From an uncultured Oscillospiraceae bacterium (lineage in GTDB: Bacteria > Bacillota > Clostridia > Oscillospirales > Oscillospiraceae), in NCBI GenBank assembly GCA_944385395.1, contig CALWXA010000015.1, positions 1 to 36,844 on the forward strand: a stretch of 36,844 nt of DNA, written 5' to 3'. Numbering within the stretch: the first letter of the stretch is position 1; every line of letters begins with the position of its first letter. The notes beneath the pieces are model-generated. The model ran no database searches. It saw only the letters and a list, made by a program, of their open reading frames with translations, and was not told where the DNA came from. Positions 24,999 through 31,744 of the stretch are shown here, piece after piece. Position numbers and translations under genes: made by a program.

Positions 24999-25451
24999 TT
25001 ACCCCTCTTTCAGCTCTTCCAGATAGTCGTACAGCAATGCCACGGAGGAGACGATCAGACGGTCGCAATGCTGCTTGATCTCCAGCTCCTCCGTTTCGGG
25101 AGTACCGTGGAGGTCCCCGTCACGCAGCAGGTCGTGGCAGTTGATGAGATTATGGAACTGGCCGGAGAAGCGGCTCAGAAACTCCTTGGTAAGCTTGGCG
25201 GTATATGCTTTCCGGGCCGGATCGTTTTCCGTATCGTGGGGATGCAGCATTCCCAGCACCAGCACGGCGCCGCTGGCAGCGCCGCAGATGTTGCCCACTC
25301 GGAATCCGCCGCCCATGCCTGTGGCGATGGCCCGGCACTGCTGCTCCGATAAGCCCAGCATATCCCGGTATGCTTCCAGTACGCTCTGGGCGCAGTTGAA
25401 GCCTTTGTGATGATAGTCCATTGCCTTGCGGCAGCGTTCCAGTTTGGTCAT
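24999..25451 (-). CDS. C_GCAxxG_C_C family putative redox protein
   Basis: A 150-residue protein of the C_GCAxxG_C_C family: FNCAQSVL with Cys20, GMGGGFRVGNICGAASGA with Cys56, and later isolated cysteines in INCHDLL and QHCDRLI. The family is proposed to be redox active, possibly binding a metal centre; no reaction is established. Here the central motif reads CGAASG, not GCAxxG. It overlaps whiA by four bases and precedes dnaE by four, so it is fully embedded in the operon. Confidence 0.88.
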   Translation of the reverse strand: MTKLERCRKAMDYHHKGFNCAQSVLEAYRDMLGLSEQQCRAIATGMGGGFRVGNICGAASGAVLVLGMLHPHDTENDPARKAYTAKLTKEFLSRFSGQFHNLINCHDLLRDGDLHGTPETEELEIKQHCDRLIVSSVALLYDYLEELKEG

Positions 25452-26356
25452 TTCAGTTCCCTCGCAGTTTCTAAGATTTTACGCATCCGATGGTTGATGC
25501 AGGATTTTGTTACCGGCGGATCACATTGTTCCGCCAGCTGGACCAGCGACAGCTCCGGATGCTCCAGCCGCAGCAGCGCCGTCTGGCGCAGCTTGTCCGG
25601 CAGGCGATCCAGGGCACCGGCCTGGCGCAGCTTTTCTATGGCCTGGCATTGCTCCTGGGCTGCATCCAGGGTTTTATTCACGTTGGCCATGTCACAGTTC
25701 ATGGCCCGATTGGCGTCATTGCGGATCTCCTTATCCAGCTTGGTGGTCATGATCTCCAACGCCGAGGCCGGAGCGCCGATGGTGGTCAGGAGATCTTCGA
25801 TATGTTCGCTCTGCTTGAAGTAGATCACATGGTTTCCGCCCCGCATGACGCTGCGGGGATAGAACCCCATCTCTGTCAAAAGGGCCGATACTTCCCGGCT
25901 GGCTTGTCCGTGGGAGGAAGCCAGTTCCAGATGATAGCGCTTGCCCGGGTCAGTGACGCTGCCCCCGGCCAGGAAGGCACCACGCAGGAAGGAGGCCCGG
26001 CAGCATTCATCCTCCAGGATGCCGAAATTCACATGTACAGCCAGATTCTGCCGGGCATCATAGCCCAGAAGATCCACAATCCGCTCCAGCTTATCCGGCT
26101 CCTGGATCTCAAAGACCAGCTTGCCCTTGCTCTCCGATTCCTCCGGCACACGGTCAAACCGCAGGTCGAAGGCCCGGCGGAACAGCCGGGGCAGCCTGGC
26201 GGCAAAGCGCTGGTTTTCCGTGATGATACGTACCTGCCGGGTATGGAAGGTATTGCAGTACAGCAGCACACCGTAGGCTTCCGCCCGGGCACAGCAGGAA
26301 CGCTGCACCGGCGTGCGGCAGAGTTCATTTTTGACTTTCCAGGCAAAGGACTCCAC
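25448..26356 (-). CDS. whiA: DNA-binding protein WhiA
   Basis: WhiA couples growth to cell division in Firmicutes and to sporulation in actinomycetes. The 302-residue protein has an N-terminal divergent LAGLIDADG-like domain (with CCRASFLRGAFLAGGSVTDP near 115-135) and a C-terminal helix-turn-helix (LSLVQLAEQCDPPVTKSCIN). Start is GTG 26354-26356 with GGAGG nine bases upstream; the N-terminus MESFAWKVKNEL fits the family. It follows yvcK by 17 bp, the standard clostridial order. Confidence 0.96.
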   Translation of the reverse strand: MESFAWKVKNELCRTPVQRSCCARAEAYGVLLYCNTFHTRQVRIITENQRFAARLPRLFRRAFDLRFDRVPEESESKGKLVFEIQEPDKLERIVDLLGYDARQNLAVHVNFGILEDECCRASFLRGAFLAGGSVTDPGKRYHLELASSHGQASREVSALLTEMGFYPRSVMRGGNHVIYFKQSEHIEDLLTTIGAPASALEIMTTKLDKEIRNDANRAMNCDMANVNKTLDAAQEQCQAIEKLRQAGALDRLPDKLRQTALLRLEHPELSLVQLAEQCDPPVTKSCINHRMRKILETARELK

Positions 26357-26373
26357 GACCCGGCCCCTCCTCT

Positions 26374-27423
26374 CTATTTCTCACGGCGGCTCCTGGACGC
26401 ATGGCGGGACGTTGCGCCCGCCACACGGATGGTACGCTGGGCATACAGGCTCATCAGTTCCCGGGCCAGATGGCCAGGGTTATGGCGTACGTGGTTATTC
26501 TCCACTGTGGCTACCGGACTGCTGACCACCTCTACACCCAGTGCCTCGCAGGCCTCCTTGTCGCAGAAAATGGCATCAGAACCCACCTGCTGGTACCGCT
26601 GCAGCACCGCAGGCGGAATGGTCCCGGCATTGGTCAGGCACAGCTGGAACAGGCCCGGGCAGCCATGGTGGAAGAGAGCACGGATGTGATCGGAAACAGT
26701 ATAACCCTCCGTCTCCCCTTCCTGGGTCATGATGTTGCAGGCATAGACCTTCAGAGCATCCGATTCCCGGATGGCATCCACGATGCCGTCCACCAGCAGG
26801 TTAGGGATGATGCTGGTATATAAGCTGCCGGGGGCGAAAACGATCATCTCCGCATCCCGGATGGCTTCAATGGCGGCAGGCAGCGCCGCTGTGCCTTCCG
26901 GCAGCAGCCGCACACGGCGGATCCGGCAGTCCTGCTCTTTTTTGCACGGGCCGATATGGGATTCACCCACTACCGTGACCCCGTTTTCAAACTCCGCTTC
27001 CAGCTGCACATTGGCGGTGGTTACCGGCAGGATCCGGCCGGTGATGGCCAGCACCTGGCTCATACTCTCCACCGCTCGGTCAAAGGAGGGCTGGATGCCG
27101 TTGAGAGCCGCCAGCAGCAGATTGCCGAAGCTCTGGCCTGCCAGGCCGCCTTCGGAAAAGCGGTACTGCAGCAGCTGCACCATCAGCGGCTCGGCATTGG
27201 CCAGAGCCTCCATGCAGTGCCGGATGTCGCCGGGAGGCGGCATACCCAGATCCTGACGCAGCACACCACTGCCGCCGCCGTCATCGGCTACGGTAACAAT
27301 GGCAGTGATCTGCTTGGTATAGATCTTCAGGCCACGCAGCAGCGTGGAAAGGCCCGTACCGCCGCCGATGGCCACCACCCGGGGCCCGTGTTCCGGGGCC
27401 ATATGGTAGAAATACTGTTCCAT
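26374..27423 (-). CDS. yvcK: YvcK/CofD-like gluconeogenesis factor
   Basis: YvcK is a UDP-sugar-binding protein needed for growth on gluconeogenic carbon sources and for correct peptidoglycan synthesis. The 349-residue protein has the nucleotide-binding IGGGTGLSTLLRGLK at 19-33, VADDGGGSGVLRQ and PPPGDIRHC, all typical. AAGGAG is seven bases before the ATG. In the conserved set rapZ-yvcK-whiA, 12 bp after rapZ. Confidence 0.95.
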   Translation of the reverse strand: MEQYFYHMAPEHGPRVVAIGGGTGLSTLLRGLKIYTKQITAIVTVADDGGGSGVLRQDLGMPPPGDIRHCMEALANAEPLMVQLLQYRFSEGGLAGQSFGNLLLAALNGIQPSFDRAVESMSQVLAITGRILPVTTANVQLEAEFENGVTVVGESHIGPCKKEQDCRIRRVRLLPEGTAALPAAIEAIRDAEMIVFAPGSLYTSIIPNLLVDGIVDAIRESDALKVYACNIMTQEGETEGYTVSDHIRALFHHGCPGLFQLCLTNAGTIPPAVLQRYQQVGSDAIFCDKEACEALGVEVVSSPVATVENNHVRHNPGHLARELMSLYAQRTIRVAGATSRHASRSRREK

Positions 27424-27435
27424 GGACTCGCTCCT

Positions 27436-28293
27436 TTACCGAGAGATATCCCTGTGGTTTTCCGTTACCGGATAACCTTCCTTTTTAATGAATTCCGCCG
27501 TTTCATGGGCCACCGCCACCGAACGGTGATGGCCGCCGGTACAGCCGATGGCTACCACCAGCGCCGTCTTGCCTTCCTCGGCGTACAGCGGCAGCAGGAA
27601 TTTCAGCATCTTGGTCAGCTGCTCCATAAAATCATGGGTTTTCTGAAAGCTGAACACAAAATCCCGCACATCGGCGTCCAAGCCCGTCTTGGGCTTCAGC
27701 TCCGCCACATAGTAGGGATTGGGCATGAACCGCACGTCAAACACCAGGTCTGCTTCCAGCGGAAGGCCATGCTTGAAACCAAAGGACAGCACGTTGACAT
27801 TCAGGCCGCCGCGGTCGCTCTGGTCGCCGAAGAGGTTGAGCATCTCGCTGCGGAGCTTGGCGGTGGAAAACGCCGTGGAATCCAGGATGAAGTCTGCATG
27901 ATCCCGCACCGGGCGCATCATTTCCCGTTCCTTCTCCACCGCCTGCTGGATGTTCAGGCCCTTGCCGGACAGCGGATGCTTGCGGCGTGTTTCCTTATAG
28001 CGGTTGATGATGGTCTGGGTAGATGCTTCCAGAAACAGCATCCGGCAGTTGACGCCGCTGGTTTTGATCCGCTCCAGCGTGTCGATGAGCATATCAAAGG
28101 GCTCACCAGCCCGGACATCGTACACCAGGGCCACACGCTCATACCGGCCGCTGGATGCGGCGCAGAAATCGGCAAATTTTGCCATCATTTCCGCCGGCAG
28201 ATTATCCACGATATAGTATCCGATATCCTCCAGCACCGTTGCGGCTTTACTTTTTCCGCTGCCGGACAAGCCGGAGATGATAAGAATTTCCAT
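27436..28293 (-). CDS. rapZ: RNase adapter protein RapZ (YvcJ)
   Basis: P-loop nucleotide-binding protein; in Enterobacteria it guides small RNAs to RNase E, while in Firmicutes (YvcJ) its role is less clear. The 285-residue protein has Walker A GLSGSGKS at 8-15 and the C-terminal GCTGGHHRSVAVAHETAEF. The frame is open far upstream, but ATG 28291-28293 has GAGGAGG before it and begins the P-loop domain directly. It follows murB by 10 bp. Confidence 0.95.
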   Translation of the reverse strand: MEILIISGLSGSGKSKAATVLEDIGYYIVDNLPAEMMAKFADFCAASSGRYERVALVYDVRAGEPFDMLIDTLERIKTSGVNCRMLFLEASTQTIINRYKETRRKHPLSGKGLNIQQAVEKEREMMRPVRDHADFILDSTAFSTAKLRSEMLNLFGDQSDRGGLNVNVLSFGFKHGLPLEADLVFDVRFMPNPYYVAELKPKTGLDADVRDFVFSFQKTHDFMEQLTKMLKFLLPLYAEEGKTALVVAIGCTGGHHRSVAVAHETAEFIKKEGYPVTENHRDISR

Positions 28294-28303
28294 AGTTGCC
28301 TCC

Positions 28304-29215
28304 TCAGGGAATGATTTTGACTTCCGGCTCCAGCAGGATCCCTGACGCTTCCTGCACCTTCCGCTGCACCTGCTCCATGAGCTGCCGCACATCGGCACAG
28401 GTGGCGCTGCCGGTATTGATGACAAAGCCGGCGTGCTTTTCAGAAACCTGGGCTCCGCCTACCGTCAGGCCCTTGAGACCGGCGTTCTGGATCAGCGTAC
28501 CGGCATAATTGCCCTGGGGACGCTTGAAGGTACTTCCGGCGCTGGGATATTCCAGGGGCTGGCTGGTCTTGCGGCGGTTCATCAGGTCCTCCATCCGGCT
28601 GCAGATGGCTTCCATCTCCCCTTTTTCCAGCTTCAGTCTGGCCCCCAGAATCACGCCCTGGCCATCGGAAAAAATGCTGCGGCGGTAACCAAAGCCGGCA
28701 TCTGCACCGGAAATGCGCCGAATGCCGTCAGGGTACAAGGCTATGACCTCCGTCACCACCTGGCTCATCTCGCCGCCGTAGGCGCCGGCGTTCATATAGA
28801 CGCCGCCTCCCAGGCTGCCGGGGATCCCGTGGGCAAACTCCAGGCCCGTAAGTCCGTGCTGCTGGGCAAAGACCGCCAGGCGGCTCAGGGAGATCCCGGC
28901 ATCGGCTTCCACCGTCACCTCGTCCACCCGGCGCACCTCGTTCATATGCTCAGCTACCTTGATGACCAGCGCATCCAGGCCTTCATCGGCCACCAGCAAA
29001 TTGGTGCCTTTGCCCAGAACAAAGGGGGTGACACCGCACTGCCGGGCCAGGGACATCAGCAGCACCAGCTGTTCCCTGTTCCGGGGAAACGCCATCCGGC
29101 GGGCAGGGCCTCCGATGCGAAAAGACGTATGGCGCCGCATGGGCTCCTCTTTGGCTACCGGCAGATCCGGCAGATACTGTGCGATTTTTTCATCCAAACT
29201 CTCATACCAGAGCAT
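28304..29215 (-). CDS. murB: UDP-N-acetylenolpyruvoylglucosamine reductase
   Basis: Flavoenzyme that reduces UDP-GlcNAc-enolpyruvate to UDP-MurNAc with NADPH, a committed step of peptidoglycan synthesis. The 303-residue protein has HTSFRIGGPA near 29-38, LGKGTNLLVADEG, GIPGSLGGGVYMNAGAYGGE, the catalytic-serine segment PSAGSTFKRP, and a C-terminal LLEPEVKII with the conserved glutamate. Start ATG 29213-29215 has GGAGG eight bases upstream; a longer open frame is the neighbouring gene in another frame. Confidence 0.96.
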   Translation of the reverse strand: MLWYESLDEKIAQYLPDLPVAKEEPMRRHTSFRIGGPARRMAFPRNREQLVLLMSLARQCGVTPFVLGKGTNLLVADEGLDALVIKVAEHMNEVRRVDEVTVEADAGISLSRLAVFAQQHGLTGLEFAHGIPGSLGGGVYMNAGAYGGEMSQVVTEVIALYPDGIRRISGADAGFGYRRSIFSDGQGVILGARLKLEKGEMEAICSRMEDLMNRRKTSQPLEYPSAGSTFKRPQGNYAGTLIQNAGLKGLTVGGAQVSEKHAGFVINTGSATCADVRQLMEQVQRKVQEASGILLEPEVKIIP

Positions 29216-29237
29216 GTTTGTTCCTCCAAGATGATAT

Positions 29238-30197
29238 TCAGCGCTTCTTTTTACCCAGCAGCGCTGCGCCGATGATACCGGCATCATTGCCCAGCTGGGC
29301 CTTGACCACCCGGGTCCTCTTATCCCGGTTGCAGGGGATACTCTCCCGCTCCACCTGCTGCTGCAGGGGATGCAGGAGATATGCGTCGTCTTCGTTGCTG
29401 ACGCCGCCGCCGATGGCCAGTGTATCCGGCTGGAAAATATTGATGAGATTGACGATGCCGGCAGCCAGATACTCGATATAAAGCCGACACACCTCCTGCC
29501 CCACGGGATCGCCCCGCCGGGCAGCAATGAAAGCCGACTGGCCGCTGATGTTCCCTTCATTCTCTGCCACCACCTGGCACAGAATGCTGTCGGGGTTCCG
29601 GTCCATGGCCTCACGGGTCAGGCGCTTGAGGGCACTGGCGGAAGCATACTGCTCCCAGCAGCCTTTACGGCCGCAGGGGCAGGGATGCCCATTGTGGACA
29701 ATGGTCATATGGCCCACTTCCCCGGCCATACCGTTGGAGCCGTGGAAGATCCTGCCGTTATGGATGATGCCGCCGCCGATACCGGTACCCAGCGTCACCG
29801 TTACAAACCGCTTGCTGTTTCGTCCAGCACCGGTGAAATACTCCCCCACAGCGGCACAGTTGCCGTCATTCTCCACGTATAGCGGCTGGGGCAGATACCG
29901 GTGGAAAAGCCGGCGGAGCGGTACGTTGCGCAGCGGCAGGTTACAGGTATAGAGCACCGTGCCGGACCGGATCTCCACGGCGCCGGGAACGCCTACACCA
30001 ACAGACGCGATCTCACTGATCCCCGTGCCTGTAGCCTCGGCCAGGTCCTGGATCATGGATGCCATGGTCCAGGCCAGATTCTCCTGATTGTCGATGCGGG
30101 CGATCTTCATTTTGGTGGTGGCCAGCAGCAGTCCGCTCTCGTCCACCAGTCCGGCCTTCAGATTGGTACCGCCAACGTCGATGCCTACGTATTTCAT
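29238..30197 (-). CDS. glcK: ROK-family glucokinase
   Basis: Sugar kinase of the ROK family, most likely glucokinase (ATP-dependent glucose phosphorylation). The 319-residue protein has DVGGTNLK at 7-14, VENDGNCAAVGE, GTGIGGGIIHNGRI, and the zinc-binding CPCGRKGCWEQYAS, the signature of the glucokinase-type ROK proteins. There is no N-terminal helix-turn-helix, so it is an enzyme and not a ROK repressor. It overlaps hprK by four bases, which links glucose phosphorylation with carbon catabolite control. Substrate is inferred. Confidence 0.92.
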   Translation of the reverse strand: MKYVGIDVGGTNLKAGLVDESGLLLATTKMKIARIDNQENLAWTMASMIQDLAEATGTGISEIASVGVGVPGAVEIRSGTVLYTCNLPLRNVPLRRLFHRYLPQPLYVENDGNCAAVGEYFTGAGRNSKRFVTVTLGTGIGGGIIHNGRIFHGSNGMAGEVGHMTIVHNGHPCPCGRKGCWEQYASASALKRLTREAMDRNPDSILCQVVAENEGNISGQSAFIAARRGDPVGQEVCRLYIEYLAAGIVNLINIFQPDTLAIGGGVSNEDDAYLLHPLQQQVERESIPCNRDKRTRVVKAQLGNDAGIIGAALLGKKKR

Positions 30198-31153
30198 GTA
30201 GTCTCCTTTGTCTGCTGGGCCATAGCGTCCACTTTAGCGTCAAACGCCGCAACAAACGACTGGGCGGAGTTGTCTCCGTAGCTCATCTGCCGGTTTTTCA
30301 TGGTTGCGATCTCCACGATACCGGCCAGGTTACGGCCGGGCCGCACCGGGATGGTGATATAGGGCAGCGACACGCCCAGCATGGTATACGTATCCTCACC
30401 AAGGCCCAGACGGTCATAGAACTTGCCTTCCACCCACTGCTCCAGCTGGATCACCAGGTCGATCTCCGTTTCAAACTGCACAGCGCCCATACCGAAGAGC
30501 TTCTGCACCTCGATGATGCCTACGCCCCGGATCTCCACATAGTGGCGGATGATCTCCGGCGCCGTGCCGTACAGGGAGTCGGAAACCTTCCAGATCTCCA
30601 CGGCGTCGTCCGCCACCAGACGGTGGCCACGCTTCAAAAGCTCAATGGCCGTCTCGCTCTTGCCGATACCGGAATCACCCAGCATCAGCACGCCCTGGCC
30701 GTAAATGTTCATCAGCACGCCATGACGGGTGATCTGAGGCGCCAGGGCACGGTTGAGATAGTCGATGATATGGCTGGAAATATCCACCGTCTGCAGCGGG
30801 GTACGCAGCAGCGTTCTGCCATGCTTCTGGGCCAGCTCCAGAAGTTCCGGAAAGACCTCCATATTCCGGGAGATGATCAGCGCCGGGATCTCACAGCGCA
30901 GCAAATGGTCGAACACCTCTGTGCGTTCCTGCGGGGACATGGCACGCAGAAACGTCATCTCCGCCTTACCCAGGATCTGCAGGCGGCGGGGTTCAAAATA
31001 ATCATAGAAGCCCACCAGCTGCAGGGCCGGACGGTTCACGTCGGAGATGGTGATCTCCCGGGTATCATAATCCCGCCCCTTCCAGATAACTTCCAGTCCG
31101 AAGCTCTGCACCAGCTTGCTCAATTTCGCAGGGGTACGCTTTACCTTTTCCAT
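30194..31153 (-). CDS. hprK: HPr kinase/phosphorylase
   Basis: Bifunctional enzyme that phosphorylates or dephosphorylates Ser46 of HPr, the sensor of CcpA-type carbon catabolite repression. The 319-residue protein has His144 in RHGVLMN, Walker A GDSGIGKS at 159-166, and the family signature EIRGVGIIEVQKLFG. First gene of the hprK-glcK-murB-rapZ-yvcK-whiA-dnaE run, with AGGAGG before the ATG and a good promoter upstream. Its presence implies an HPr and probably a PTS elsewhere in the genome. Confidence 0.97.
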   Translation of the reverse strand: MEKVKRTPAKLSKLVQSFGLEVIWKGRDYDTREITISDVNRPALQLVGFYDYFEPRRLQILGKAEMTFLRAMSPQERTEVFDHLLRCEIPALIISRNMEVFPELLELAQKHGRTLLRTPLQTVDISSHIIDYLNRALAPQITRHGVLMNIYGQGVLMLGDSGIGKSETAIELLKRGHRLVADDAVEIWKVSDSLYGTAPEIIRHYVEIRGVGIIEVQKLFGMGAVQFETEIDLVIQLEQWVEGKFYDRLGLGEDTYTMLGVSLPYITIPVRPGRNLAGIVEIATMKNRQMSYGDNSAQSFVAAFDAKVDAMAQQTKETT

Positions 31154-31217
31154 GGTCTTTTCCTCCTGTACGCTCCCATGTTCCGGAGAGAATATCCGGC
31201 AACTGGGTAGATACTTA

Positions 31218-31246
31218 ATTATAGCTTATGCACCCTCTTTTCGCAA
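31218..31246 (-). promoter_or_regulatory. Sigma-A promoter of the hprK operon
   Basis: TTGCGA (31241-31246), 17 bases, perfect TATAAT (31218-31223) on the minus strand, 65 bases before hprK and divergent from the rpmB promoters. Confidence 0.85.
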
Positions 31247-31291
31247 CAGGCACCGCCGTGAAAATCATCTGCCGGTGAGTGATATTTCCCT

Positions 31292-31320
31292 CTTACAATT
31301 TTTTCAGTTTTTTGTAAAAT
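31292..31320 (+). promoter_or_regulatory. Upstream promoter of rpmB
   Basis: CTTACA (31292-31297), 17 bases of mostly T, TAAAAT (31315-31320) on the plus strand. Confidence 0.6.
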
Positions 31321-31325
31321 AATGC

Positions 31326-31354
31326 TTGCATTTTGCCGTTTCATCTGCTAACAT
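31326..31354 (+). promoter_or_regulatory. Second possible promoter of rpmB
   Basis: TTGCAT (31326-31331), 17 bases, TAACAT (31349-31354) on the plus strand, 55 bases before rpmB. Weaker hexamers than the upstream candidate. Confidence 0.45.
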
Positions 31355-31409
31355 ATTTAATGCTTGTGAATGCGAGCACAAAGTTTGTCACAGCAAGGAG
31401 GTGCAACGG

Positions 31410-31598
31410 ATGGCTAAGTGCGAATTCTGCGACAAGGGCGTAACCTTCGGCATCAAGGTTTCCCACTCCCACAGACGTTCCAATCGTCCCTGGAAGCCCA
31501 ATGTCAAGCGTGTGAAGGCTATGATCAACGGCACGCCCCGCCATGTGTATGTTTGTACCCGGTGTCTGCGTTCCGGCAAAGTTACCAGAGCGATCTAA
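31410..31598 (+). CDS. rpmB: 50S ribosomal protein L28
   Basis: Small basic ribosomal protein of 62 residues: MAKCEFCDKG, then VSHSHRRSNRPWKPNVKRV, and a C-terminal CTRCLRSGKV. The two CxxC pairs mark the zinc-binding form of L28. ATG 31410-31412 has AAGGAGGTG upstream; an open frame starting at 31326 is only the leader. Monocistronic, between two promoters and a terminator pair. Confidence 0.97.
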   Translation: MAKCEFCDKGVTFGIKVSHSHRRSNRPWKPNVKRVKAMINGTPRHVYVCTRCLRSGKVTRAI

Positions 31599-31612
31599 CC
31601 TTGGTCAAGCAT

Positions 31613-31642
31613 AAGCCCTGTGCAAATGCACAGGGCTTTTTC
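31613..31642 (+). terminator. Intrinsic terminator after rpmB
   Basis: A perfect 11-bp stem (31613-31623 with 31628-31638, four-base loop) followed by TTTTT, 14 bases past the rpmB stop. Confidence 0.93.
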
Positions 31643-31655
31643 CGTTCCGTGGAAG

Positions 31656-31696
31656 AAAATCCGTGGGCAGCTTTTGCTGCCCACGGATTCTTTTTT
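31656..31696. terminator. Bidirectional terminator between rpmB and pcrA
   Basis: A perfect 14-bp stem (31658-31671 with 31676-31689, loop TTTT), with T6 on the plus-strand side and an AATTTTC tail on the minus-strand side. It ends pcrA and backs up the rpmB terminator. Confidence 0.87.
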
Positions 31697-31744
31697 CAAT
31701 ATGTGCCTTTCGTCGTTGGAGCCACGGAGACAGGCCAACAGCCC

